From Proteiniphilum sp. UBA5283 (GTDB lineage: Bacteria; Bacteroidota; Bacteroidia; Bacteroidales; Dysgonomonadaceae): a DNA stretch of 9,958 nt. The notes under the pieces were generated by a model, which was not told the origin of the DNA, made no database searches, and was given only the letters and a program-made list of their open reading frames with translations. Both the position numbers and the translations under genes were made by a program. This document shows, one piece after another, positions 1 to 6,697 of this stretch (position 1 is its first letter; every line of letters starts with the position of its first letter). The stretch spans positions 1-9,958 of the forward strand of contig DHSP01000010.1 in NCBI GenBank assembly GCA_002408485.1, given 5' to 3'.

Positions 1-3
1 TTC

Positions 4-1599
4 TTACAATGTCACGTCAACCCGCACCCTGCCCAGTAAAGCGCCGGGATGATCACGATACGTGAACCGATGAACGTATTCCACACGCAAAAGTCCCAGG
101 AGATTCGTGATTCCAACGGTTCCCTCCACATAGGGGGCTGAGCCGTACCGGTAGGATACCGGCGGAAAATCGTAGATGAGAGAAGAGGGGGAAAGCAACG
201 GGTCGTTTTTGCTGCTCAGCCTACCGTAAGAGGCGCGCAACGAGATCAACTCTTTTGCTCCCAGATCGTCCAGCAGTGGGATCTTGGCCAGCAGGAAATC
301 ATCGCCTACAAAAGTCGTCCGAATCGTATACTGCTCATCGGCAACAAACTCCAGGGCCCGGTTCAGGAAGAACGCGTTGTTCTCGATATGATGTTTATAT
401 CGTTGGTTGGGATAGACTAGTAGCGGAAAGGGCACTGCGTCCCACACTTTTGAAAATTCCCCCACGGCATCCAGTCGTCCAGCGTAACCCAAGTAGAAAC
501 GTTTTTGTGCGGAGAACTCCGTTCTGTGGTATGCAGCACCACCTTCGGGTAAATGCACGAAGCCGATGGAGTGTGAAAGAAAAAAGACGGGACTTGTCAC
601 ATCGACAGGTTTTCGTTTGCGTTTTTGCTGTAAATAGGCCTCTTCGAAAGAGTACCGCAGCAGCACCCCACCCTCGGAAGTGTCCAGCCCATCGTATGCG
701 GTAAGCCCGGCGTCGGAACTCCTCCGGAACTCCAGTTCTCCCTGCGGGATCAACCTCGATTTTCGCCACCAGAAGGTGTGCGCAAGACCGTTTTTGTACT
801 CCCTCTCGTAGTTTATCTCGGCAAAGTTGCGGTACGTCGCTTCATTAACCGACCTCCGGTAGGTAATCAGCAACAGGTCGTTTAGAGAACGCGGGTGCAT
901 CTCGCCGGGGGAGAACAGATCGTTTTCATACACCAGGCGCATATTGTTTTTGGGGAATTCGTCCTCATGATAGGCTTTTTTATCGAACGACCAGACGGCT
1001 TCTCCGCGGTACTTGAACTGCTGGTCTTTAAAACCATAAGCCAAGTATCCCTTCATAAAAAAATGGGGACTCAGGCGCGAATTGGATGCTGCTCCCGCCC
1101 GCAGGCGGACGCCTTCGACGGGATTGTAAGTGGGAAGAGTCTGGATCCTGCCAAAATCGAACGTGTTGGTCTCCGGGTTTCCCAGCGGGATCCAGTCGTC
1201 CATCACAAACCGGGCCGCCTTGCTCAGCAACGATACGACCTTTCCGGGTTTCACGGCAGCGTCGCCCGGCGGCGATAACAGTGCCGTCTCACGGTCCTGG
1301 GGCACCAGCGCGATGCGAAGCGGAGCATGCCCATAGTCCTCCGGCAAGAGGTAAGTCAGGCTATACCCTTCTCCCACACTCACCAGGCGGTTATTCTTCA
1401 ATGAATCGGGTACCTGAAGTGAGAATTCACCCACATTACTGGCCACTACTCCGATCTTGGTATGCTCCACAAAGATCGCGGCGTAGGGGACCGGCGTGTT
1501 GTACTGCGCATCGATAACTACCCCACTGACCTCTTTGTATTGAGCAAGTACTGGCAGGCTTAATACCGGCAAGAAAAACAGAATCAGAAACTTCCTCAT
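4..1599 (-). CDS. DUF5686-type outer-membrane beta-barrel protein with N-terminal carboxypeptidase-regulatory-like domain
   Basis: A 531-residue predicted outer-membrane protein of unknown function. Residues 1-20 are a clear Sec signal peptide ending in LPVLAQ. Residues about 22-100 read as a CarboxypepD_reg-like beta-sandwich (EVSGVVIDAQYNTPVPYAAI, then the VGEFSL turn), a module common at the start of Bacteroidota surface proteins. From about residue 148 the chain is rich in alternating aromatic strands, such as FMKGYLAYGFKDQQFKY, and ends in PYVEGTVGITNLLGLLRVEY and HRFTYRDHPG, which I recognise as the C-terminal barrel of DUF5686 proteins. Members I know of are usually around 800 residues. 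Here only about 50 residues separate the sandwich from the barrel, so the usual middle section appears to be missing. The final residue is Leu rather than the aromatic residue common in barrel proteins. The stop codon is TAA at 4-6. The gene starts 14 bp after ettA and has no Shine-Dalgarno sequence. It is probably cotranscribed with ettA; its role is unknown. Confidence 0.85.
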   Translation of the reverse strand: MRKFLILFFLPVLSLPVLAQYKEVSGVVIDAQYNTPVPYAAIFVEHTKIGVVASNVGEFSLQVPDSLKNNRLVSVGEGYSLTYLLPEDYGHAPLRIALVPQDRETALLSPPGDAAVKPGKVVSLLSKAARFVMDDWIPLGNPETNTFDFGRIQTLPTYNPVEGVRLRAGAASNSRLSPHFFMKGYLAYGFKDQQFKYRGEAVWSFDKKAYHEDEFPKNNMRLVYENDLFSPGEMHPRSLNDLLLITYRRSVNEATYRNFAEINYEREYKNGLAHTFWWRKSRLIPQGELEFRRSSDAGLTAYDGLDTSEGGVLLRYSFEEAYLQQKRKRKPVDVTSPVFFLSHSIGFVHLPEGGAAYHRTEFSAQKRFYLGYAGRLDAVGEFSKVWDAVPFPLLVYPNQRYKHHIENNAFFLNRALEFVADEQYTIRTTFVGDDFLLAKIPLLDDLGAKELISLRASYGRLSSKNDPLLSPSSLIYDFPPVSYRYGSAPYVEGTVGITNLLGLLRVEYVHRFTYRDHPGALLGRVRVDVTL

Positions 1600-1613
1600 T
1601 CTTAATTTTCTGT

Positions 1614-3293
1614 TTACAGCTTCCGGTAGCGTACCCTTTTCGGCTCTACGTTGCCTAGGCGCATTTTCTTGTTCTCCTCATACTCGCTATAGGAACCCTC
1701 GAAATAAAATACTTCTGAATTTCCTTCAAACGCAAGGATATGGGTACAGATACGGTCCAGGAACCAACGGTCGTGAGAGATCACCACGGCACATCCGGCA
1801 AAGTTTTCCAACCCTTCTTCCAGTGCACGGAGGGTATTCACGTCGATATCGTTGGTCGGCTCGTCGAGCAACAGTACGTTTGCCCCGGCTTTGAGTGTCA
1901 ATGCCAGGTGTAGACGGTTTCGTTCACCGCCGGAAAGAACACCGCACAGTTTTTCCTGGTCCGCTCCCGAGAAATTGAATCGCGACAGGTATGCCCGGGA
2001 GTTCACCTCTTTGCCCCCCACGCGTACAAACTCCAATCCACCGGACACCACCTGATAGACGGTCTTACCGGGATCGATGGCTTCGTGAGCCTGATCCACA
2101 TAAGCCGTAACAACGGTCTCTCCCACCTCGAACGAGCCATTGTCCGGGGTCTCCATTCCCTGTATCAATCGGAAAAGGGTGGTTTTTCCAGCACCGTTGG
2201 GGCCGATAACGCCAACGATCCCGTTGGGTGGAAGCATGAAGTTAAGGTTGTCGAACAGCAGCTTGTCACCAAAGGCTTTCTTCACGTTTCTAGCTTCAAT
2301 CACCTTGTTTCCTAACCGGGGGCCGTTGGGAATAAAAATCTCCAGTTTCTCCTCACGCTCTTTCTGATCCTGGTTCAGGAGTTGCTCGTACGAGTTCAGA
2401 CGTGCTTTTCCTTTGGCCTGGCGCGCCTTGGGCGCCAGGTTGATCCATTCCAGCTCCCGTTCCAGCGTTTTGCGACGCTTGCTCACCTGCTTCTCTTCCT
2501 GTTCCATCCGTTTGGTTTTCTGCTCCAGCCACGAGGTGTAGTTCCCTTTCCAGGGGATTCCCTCACCGCGGTCGAGTTCAAGAATCCAGCCCGCCACATG
2601 GTCGAGGAAGTAACGGTCGTGCGTGATACAGATCACCGTTCCCTTGTACTGCTGCAAATGCTGCTCCAGCCAGTCGATCGACTCGGCATCGAGGTGGTTG
2701 GTCGGCTCGTCGAGAAGCAACACGTCGGGTTCCTGCAGTAGCAGGCGGCACAGTGCCACCCGGCGGCGTTCACCTCCTGAAAGTTCACGGACCGGCTGTT
2801 CTTCAGGCGGACAGCGAAGGGCATCCATCGCACGCTCCAGGCGATTATCGATGTTCCACGCGTCGACGGCATCCAGCTTGTCCTGCAATTCTGCCTGGCG
2901 GTCGAACAGCTTGTTCATCTTTTCCTCATCCTCGTAATATTCGGGCAATCCGAACTTCAGGTTGATCTCTTCATATTCCGCCAGCAGGTCCATCACCGGC
3001 TGCACTCCTTCACGAACGATTTCGATCACCGATTTGTCTTCATCCAGTTTCGGGTCCTGTTCCAGGTATCCCACCGAGAAACTTTTATCGGAGACTACTT
3101 CGCCCTGGTATTCCTTTTCAATCCCAGCAATAATCTTCAGCAGGGTAGATTTACCGGAACCGTTCAGCCCGATGATGCCAATCTTGGCACCGTAGAAGAA
3201 GGAGAGGTAGATATCCTTCAACACCTGTTTGTGGGGAGGGAACGTTTTACTTACCCCCACCATGGAAAAAATAATCTTTTTATCGTCAGCCAT
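1614..3293 (-). CDS. ettA: Energy-dependent translational throttle protein EttA (ABC-F ATPase)
   Basis: A cytoplasmic 559-residue ABC-F protein with two nucleotide-binding domains and no membrane segments. In E. coli, EttA binds the ribosomal E site and gates the first elongation steps according to the ATP/ADP ratio. NBD1 has Walker A GLNGSGKST (42-50), signature LSGGE (171-175), Walker B and catalytic Glu in VLLLDEPTNHLD (191-202, E196), and switch His in ITHDR (223-227). NBD2 has GPNGAGKTT (364-372), LSGGE (453-457), VLLLDEPTNDID (473-484, E478) and ISHDR (505-509). The acidic insertion at about 95-140 is the arm domain that marks EttA. The charged helical stretch at about 250-320 is the interdomain linker that contacts tRNA. 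The length matches the family (about 555) and no catalytic residue is missing. The A-rich leader lacks a Shine-Dalgarno sequence, as is usual in Bacteroidota. Uup or antibiotic-resistance ABC-F proteins are less likely given the arm and the PKRVRYRKL-type tail. Confidence 0.95.
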   Translation of the reverse strand: MADDKKIIFSMVGVSKTFPPHKQVLKDIYLSFFYGAKIGIIGLNGSGKSTLLKIIAGIEKEYQGEVVSDKSFSVGYLEQDPKLDEDKSVIEIVREGVQPVMDLLAEYEEINLKFGLPEYYEDEEKMNKLFDRQAELQDKLDAVDAWNIDNRLERAMDALRCPPEEQPVRELSGGERRRVALCRLLLQEPDVLLLDEPTNHLDAESIDWLEQHLQQYKGTVICITHDRYFLDHVAGWILELDRGEGIPWKGNYTSWLEQKTKRMEQEEKQVSKRRKTLERELEWINLAPKARQAKGKARLNSYEQLLNQDQKEREEKLEIFIPNGPRLGNKVIEARNVKKAFGDKLLFDNLNFMLPPNGIVGVIGPNGAGKTTLFRLIQGMETPDNGSFEVGETVVTAYVDQAHEAIDPGKTVYQVVSGGLEFVRVGGKEVNSRAYLSRFNFSGADQEKLCGVLSGGERNRLHLALTLKAGANVLLLDEPTNDIDVNTLRALEEGLENFAGCAVVISHDRWFLDRICTHILAFEGNSEVFYFEGSYSEYEENKKMRLGNVEPKRVRYRKL

Positions 3294-3392
3294 ATCTGTT
3301 TTTAGTCAGTTTATTCAATATTTTATCAATGTCCCGTCCCTCTAAGTCGATATGAATCAACATTTTTCAACCCGACCTTTCGTAACGGAGCA

Positions 3393-3425
3393 CAAAGATA
3401 GTAAAAATGACGGAAAAAGGGCAAA
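3393..3425 (-). promoter_or_regulatory. Promoter of the ettA-DUF5686 unit (Bacteroidota type)
   Basis: Read on the minus strand, there is a TTTG -33 element (3422-3425), a 21-nt spacer, and a perfect TAnnTTTG -7 element, TATCTTTG (3393-3400). Spacing and sequence match the consensus for the primary sigma factor of Bacteroidota. Transcription would start near 3386-3390, giving ettA an untranslated leader of about 90-95 nt. No other equally good promoter lies between this point and the ettA start. Confidence 0.7.
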
Positions 3426-3486
3426 ACCTGAAGACAAGCATGAATGAAGAAAAAAAACATCAATTTTAAAAAAAAGTATCAATTTG

Positions 3487-3517
3487 TTTGTACAATAAAA
3501 AATAGTGTGTATATTTG
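3487..3517 (+). promoter_or_regulatory. Promoter of the tetR-family gene (Bacteroidota type)
   Basis: There is a TTTG -33 element (3487-3490; a second TTTG lies at 3483-3486), a 19-nt spacer and a perfect TAnnTTTG -7 element, TATATTTG (3510-3517). An A/T-tract region (about 3449-3480) lies just upstream. The expected start of transcription is near 3521-3524, only about 13-16 nt before the ATG at 3537, so the mRNA leader is very short. The adjacent operator-like site at 3521-3537 covers the expected start point. Confidence 0.75.
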
Positions 3518-3520
3518 CAG

Positions 3521-3537
3521 ACCAAACGGTCGGTTTA
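3521..3537. promoter_or_regulatory. Operator O1 for the TetR-family repressor (autoregulation)
   Basis: ACCAAACGGTCGGTTTA reads as arms CCAA and TCGG around a 4-nt core, with one mismatch to perfect symmetry. The right part, TCGGTTT, is identical to that of the two sites upstream of the efflux operon (4161-4178 and 4195-4212). It begins 3 nt after the tetR -7 element and touches the A of the start codon, so a bound repressor would block transcription of its own gene. Operator function is inferred from repetition and position. Confidence 0.65.
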
Positions 3538-4139
3538 TGAATGAATCTAGGGAACATATCTTAAAAACAGCCTTTGTGCTCTTTCTGCAGAAGAGCTTCA
3601 AGGAAGTAACACTCAAGGAGATCGTCGAGAAAAGTGGCCTCTCCAAGGGAGCATTCTATCACTACTTCCCCAGCAAGGAGAAGCTGTTCAGGGAGATTGT
3701 GGAGACCTTCTATTTCTCACAGATGAAAATAGATTTCGACAGTTTCCGGAAAGATTCATTTCATGGATTCTATCACGACGTAATCCGTAACAGTGTAATG
3801 AAGTTCATGGACCTGAAAGAGTTCCTCAGTGACACCAACGACGAAGACGACATCACCTACTTCACTCTGGTGCTCGATGCCGTCAAGCTTTTTTCCGGAT
3901 TCAAGGAACAAAGCGAAAAAATGCATGCTATTGAGTTGAGTGCCTGGGAACAGGTTATCCAGTCTGCCTTGAACCGCGGTGAAATAACGAGCAAAATGAC
4001 CGCCCTGCAAATCGCGAAGCTTTTTATCTACTCTTCCGACGGCATGGTGGCACATCTGGTGATGGAAGGTAAAATTAAAGAGGCGCAAAATGAAGTACTT
4101 GCCCTTTACGACGGCTTATATGCCGATTTGAAAGTATAA
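3537..4139 (+). CDS. TetR/AcrR-family transcriptional repressor, likely of the adjacent efflux operon
   Basis: A 200-residue regulator of normal TetR size. Residues about 5-51 form the N-terminal helix-turn-helix domain: SREHILKTAFVLFLQKSFKE, then VTLKEIVEKSGLSKGAFYHY, then FPSKEKLF. The GLSKGAFYHYFPSKEKL segment is the classic TetR recognition-helix signature. The remaining residues (about 55-200) are the variable all-helical ligand-binding and dimerisation domain; its ligand cannot be predicted. The reading frame is open upstream to an ATG at 3444, but the perfect -7 promoter element at 3510-3517 lies inside that extension, whose residues are lysine-rich and unlike a TetR N-terminus. The ATG at 3537 is therefore preferred. 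The gene lies 88 bp upstream of a tripartite efflux operon in the same orientation, and shared operator-like sites precede both. Repression of itself and of the pump is inferred. Confidence 0.92.
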   Translation: MNESREHILKTAFVLFLQKSFKEVTLKEIVEKSGLSKGAFYHYFPSKEKLFREIVETFYFSQMKIDFDSFRKDSFHGFYHDVIRNSVMKFMDLKEFLSDTNDEDDITYFTLVLDAVKLFSGFKEQSEKMHAIELSAWEQVIQSALNRGEITSKMTALQIAKLFIYSSDGMVAHLVMEGKIKEAQNEVLALYDGLYADLKV

Positions 4140-4160
4140 TTTTTTTTTAATTCAAAACAT

Positions 4161-4178
4161 GCCGACTGGTCGGTTTTA
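4161..4178. promoter_or_regulatory. Operator O2 upstream of the efflux operon
   Basis: GCCGACTGGTCGGTTTTA contains the inverted repeat CCGAC-TG-GTCGG (4162-4173), with perfect 5-bp arms. The right flank TCGGTTTTA is shared with O3. Its 3' end overlaps the candidate -7 element of the efflux promoter, so occupancy would exclude RNA polymerase. It lies 21 bp after the tetR stop codon. Binding of the TetR-family protein is inferred. Confidence 0.7.
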
Positions 4179-4183
4179 ATTTG
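4176..4183 (+). promoter_or_regulatory. Candidate -7 element of the efflux operon promoter
   Basis: TTAATTTG matches TAnnTTTG in all but the second base. Transcription would start near 4187-4190, about 40 nt before the ATG at 4228. No clear TTTG -33 element sits at the expected spacing upstream (near 4153-4156), so this promoter is weaker than the tetR and ettA promoters. It lies between and partly within the two operator-like sites, as expected for a repressible promoter. Confidence 0.4.
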
Positions 4184-4194
4184 GGCATAAACAT

Positions 4195-4212
4195 ACCGAA
4201 CAGTCGGTTTTA
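4195..4212. promoter_or_regulatory. Operator O3 upstream of the efflux operon
   Basis: ACCGAACAGTCGGTTTTA has perfect 5-bp arms ACCGA and TCGGT around a 4-nt core. It is centred 34 bp downstream of O2 and shares the TCGGTTTTA right flank. It falls just after the expected transcription start and ends 15 nt before the ATG of the outer-membrane factor gene. Repressor binding is inferred from the repeat pattern. Confidence 0.7.
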
Positions 4213-4227
4213 CATCCAAGGAAAGAA

Positions 4228-5583
4228 ATGACAACAAGAACAGCCATCGTTACCGCACTGCTCTGCTTGTTGATTCAGCAGATGCCGGCGCAGGAAAAAG
4301 TCATATCATTGTCCCTAAAACAATCCTGCCGGCTGGGGATAGAACGGCATGCGGATGTCTTGAATGCTACCCTGCAACAACAGAAAGCCGGTTACATCGT
4401 GCAGGGAAAGGAAAGTAAACGATATCCTCAACTGGAGGGTTACAGTCGATTTGGATATAACTATGCGATACCGAAGCTGATCATTCCCGGTGAGATCTTC
4501 GGGCAGACAGGGTTGATGGCAGTGGAGATAGGTACCCGTTTCGAGTGGACGAGTGGTTTTAGGGCGACACAGCTGCTGTACAACCAAAGCTACCATACAT
4601 CGCTACAGTTGGCCCGAAGCATGGAATTGGTGGAAGAGCTGAACCAGCGGCAGAAAGAAGAAGAGGTCATCTATCAGATCTCACAGCTCTATTATCTGTG
4701 TCAGGCCACCCACCGGCAGATTGGGCAGCTGGAACTGGCTCTTCAGAATATGGAACAGCTACGCGCAATAGCAAAACAACAGTATGAGAACGGGATCATC
4801 CGGAAGGTAGACCAAGCAAGAATTTCGGTCAATCTGAACAACCTGCAGACAGAGGCCGATCATCTGCAGCAGCTTTACATGCAGCAGCTTGGCATGCTGA
4901 GATACCTGACAGGCTTACCTGCCGATACGAAACTGATCCTCACCGATACCTTGTCGTTATCGCCCACTCCCATGCTGCCTGGTGCGGCGGATAGGACACG
5001 CAGGGTGGAATTGCAGTTACTGGACAAAAAGATCGAAATGACCAAACTGACACAAAAGATGAACCGACAGGCTTATTTGCCCACGCTCTCGGGATTCGGC
5101 GAGTTCTATTATCAGGGACAACGCAATACGTTCGACTTTTTCCGGGGGGGTGACGATAAGTTCTACAAGGTCGGTGTGGTAGGCATCAGCCTTCATATAC
5201 CGCTATTTGACGGTTGGGAGAAAAAGGCGAAGACCAAACAATATGACCTAGAGCTGAGACAACTGAAAAACAGCCAGGAGCAGGCTGCGGCCTATTATTC
5301 GAAGGAATTTACCGATGCTGCCCGGCTCTACGAAAGCAGCTACAAAGCCATTGTCCGGCAAAGAGAGAACATCAGGGTGGCTGAGGAGACCTATGCGGTG
5401 AGTGTGCAGGGATATCGTCAGCAGCTGGTACCGTTGTCCGACCTGCTCCTGTCGGAAAACAGTCTCACGGAAGCACGTCTCTCCTATTACAACGCGCTGT
5501 TGCAGCTGAAAAATGCGGAACTGGTATTAATGAAAGCGAAAGGAACGCTCGAATTATTGCTGATAGATCAATCACCCCGATAA
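4228..5583 (+). CDS. TolC-like outer-membrane factor of RND efflux pump
   Basis: A 451-residue protein of the outer-membrane efflux protein (OEP/TolC) family, which forms the trimeric channel through the outer membrane and periplasm. Residues 1-22 are a signal peptide ending in PAQ, with no lipobox. The mature chain shows the two OEP repeats. The first starts at about 27-60 (SLKQSCRLGIERHADVLNA) and runs through long, glutamine-rich helices (about 125-230). The second starts at about 265 and carries the family hallmark GISLHIPLFDGWEKKAK (319-335) before another long helix pair (about 340-440). Length and domain order are normal. An A/G-rich stretch AAGGAAAG (4218-4225) lies just before the ATG and could act as a weak ribosome-binding site. 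It is the first gene of the efflux operon, 88 bp after tetR; a 9-T run follows the tetR stop, but no strong hairpin does. The adaptor gene starts 1 nt after its stop codon. Confidence 0.92.
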   Translation: MTTRTAIVTALLCLLIQQMPAQEKVISLSLKQSCRLGIERHADVLNATLQQQKAGYIVQGKESKRYPQLEGYSRFGYNYAIPKLIIPGEIFGQTGLMAVEIGTRFEWTSGFRATQLLYNQSYHTSLQLARSMELVEELNQRQKEEEVIYQISQLYYLCQATHRQIGQLELALQNMEQLRAIAKQQYENGIIRKVDQARISVNLNNLQTEADHLQQLYMQQLGMLRYLTGLPADTKLILTDTLSLSPTPMLPGAADRTRRVELQLLDKKIEMTKLTQKMNRQAYLPTLSGFGEFYYQGQRNTFDFFRGGDDKFYKVGVVGISLHIPLFDGWEKKAKTKQYDLELRQLKNSQEQAAAYYSKEFTDAARLYESSYKAIVRQRENIRVAEETYAVSVQGYRQQLVPLSDLLLSENSLTEARLSYYNALLQLKNAELVLMKAKGTLELLLIDQSPR

Positions 5584-5584
5584 C

Positions 5585-6697
5585 ATGACAAGTGGGATAA
5601 AAAAACAACTGAATCATATGAAAACACTAAAATCAATCGCAACAGTCACAACAATGATTTTCGCGTTAATCATCACGGCAATCATCCTTGTTGCCAACAG
5701 AAAAAAAATGAACGATGAACTGGCCGCCTTCCAACAGTTCAATCCGGTTGTGCCGGTTGAAGTTATCTCCCCCTTGTTGCAGGCGGTATCACGAACATAT
5801 GTCGGTAATGGTGTGCTACAATCGGGTGCTGAAGTGACCATTCTCTCCGAAACATCGGGAAAGGTTTTGTCTGTCCATGGAAATATTGGCGAACGGGTAC
5901 GACGGGGCCAGACCCTGGTAACGGTGGAAAAGGAGGTCTCCGAAAGTCTGTCGCGGCTGGCGAAGATGAATCTGGAAAATGCAGAAAAAGACCTGTCACG
6001 CTACAACAACCTGGCTGGTGGTGAGGCGGTGACCCCACAGCAACTGGAAGCGGCCAGGCTGAAGTACCAGGATGCATTGACTCAATTTACGGTAGCGAAG
6101 AAACAGCTGGAAAACACCACGATCCGGGCGACCGTCAGCGGGGTGATTTCAAAACGGATGATCGAAAAAGGATCCTTCCTGATACCCTCCCTACCGCTGT
6201 TTACCCTGTCGGAACAGGAACAGCTGATCTTCCTCATGCATATTCCCGAACAGGAGGTGATGAAGCTTCACTCCGGCCAGGAAACACGTATTTCTATTGA
6301 CGCTATGCCCGGGGAAGTCTTCACGGGTATCGTGCGGGGCATCAGCAAAACTCCCGACCTGGCGGGACGATATGCAACGGAGGTGTTGCTGCGTAATACC
6401 GACGGCAGGCTACTGGCGGGGATGAGTGGCAGGGGCTCATTCAGGTATGACTCAGAGGACGAGGCCCTCGTGATTCCCCGCAAATGTATTTATGGCAGCA
6501 TCAAGGAAGGAAAAATTTTTATTGTCAGCGGCGATACAGTGATGCAGCGGCGGGTTAACGCCCTACCGTTGAATGAAAACGAGGTCATCGTCATAGCAGG
6601 GATCCGAGAAACAGACAGGATTGTTGTTTCCGGACAGATCAACCTGGAAGAGGGCAGTAAGGTGAGCATCATCAACGCCAAAAAAACAAGAAAATGA
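5585..6697 (+). CDS. Periplasmic adaptor (membrane fusion protein) of RND efflux pump
   Basis: A 370-residue HlyD/AcrA-type adaptor that links the inner-membrane permease to the outer-membrane channel. A hydrophobic anchor spans about residues 17-37 (MIFALIITAIILVA), with no lipobox cysteine, so it is probably held by an uncleaved membrane helix. The two halves of the lipoyl-like domain are at about 82-115 (SGKVLSVHGNIGERVRRGQT) and 177-209 (RATVSGVISKRMIEKGSFL). Between them a helical hairpin (about 117-176) would contact the outer-membrane factor. A beta-barrel (about 210-285) and a membrane-proximal domain (about 292-365) follow. The given start is 1 nt after the previous stop codon. An ATG at 5618 would give a 359-residue protein beginning MKTLKSIATVTTM; neither start has a convincing Shine-Dalgarno sequence, and the later one is quite possible. 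The TGA stop overlaps the permease start (ATGA), indicating coupled translation. Confidence 0.9.
   Translation: MTSGIKKQLNHMKTLKSIATVTTMIFALIITAIILVANRKKMNDELAAFQQFNPVVPVEVISPLLQAVSRTYVGNGVLQSGAEVTILSETSGKVLSVHGNIGERVRRGQTLVTVEKEVSESLSRLAKMNLENAEKDLSRYNNLAGGEAVTPQQLEAARLKYQDALTQFTVAKKQLENTTIRATVSGVISKRMIEKGSFLIPSLPLFTLSEQEQLIFLMHIPEQEVMKLHSGQETRISIDAMPGEVFTGIVRGISKTPDLAGRYATEVLLRNTDGRLLAGMSGRGSFRYDSEDEALVIPRKCIYGSIKEGKIFIVSGDTVMQRRVNALPLNENEVIVIAGIRETDRIVVSGQINLEEGSKVSIINAKKTRK

Noticed and set aside
3444..3536. N-terminal extension of the TetR reading frame from the ATG at 3444
   Set aside because: It contains a perfect promoter -7 element and encodes a lysine-rich sequence unlike TetR N-termini; the normal family start is at 3537.
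4113..4148. Possible terminator after tetR: CGGC...GCCG followed by a run of 9 T
   Set aside because: The stem is only 4 bp and lies well before the T-run, so it is too weak to call an intrinsic terminator; read-through into the efflux operon is possible.
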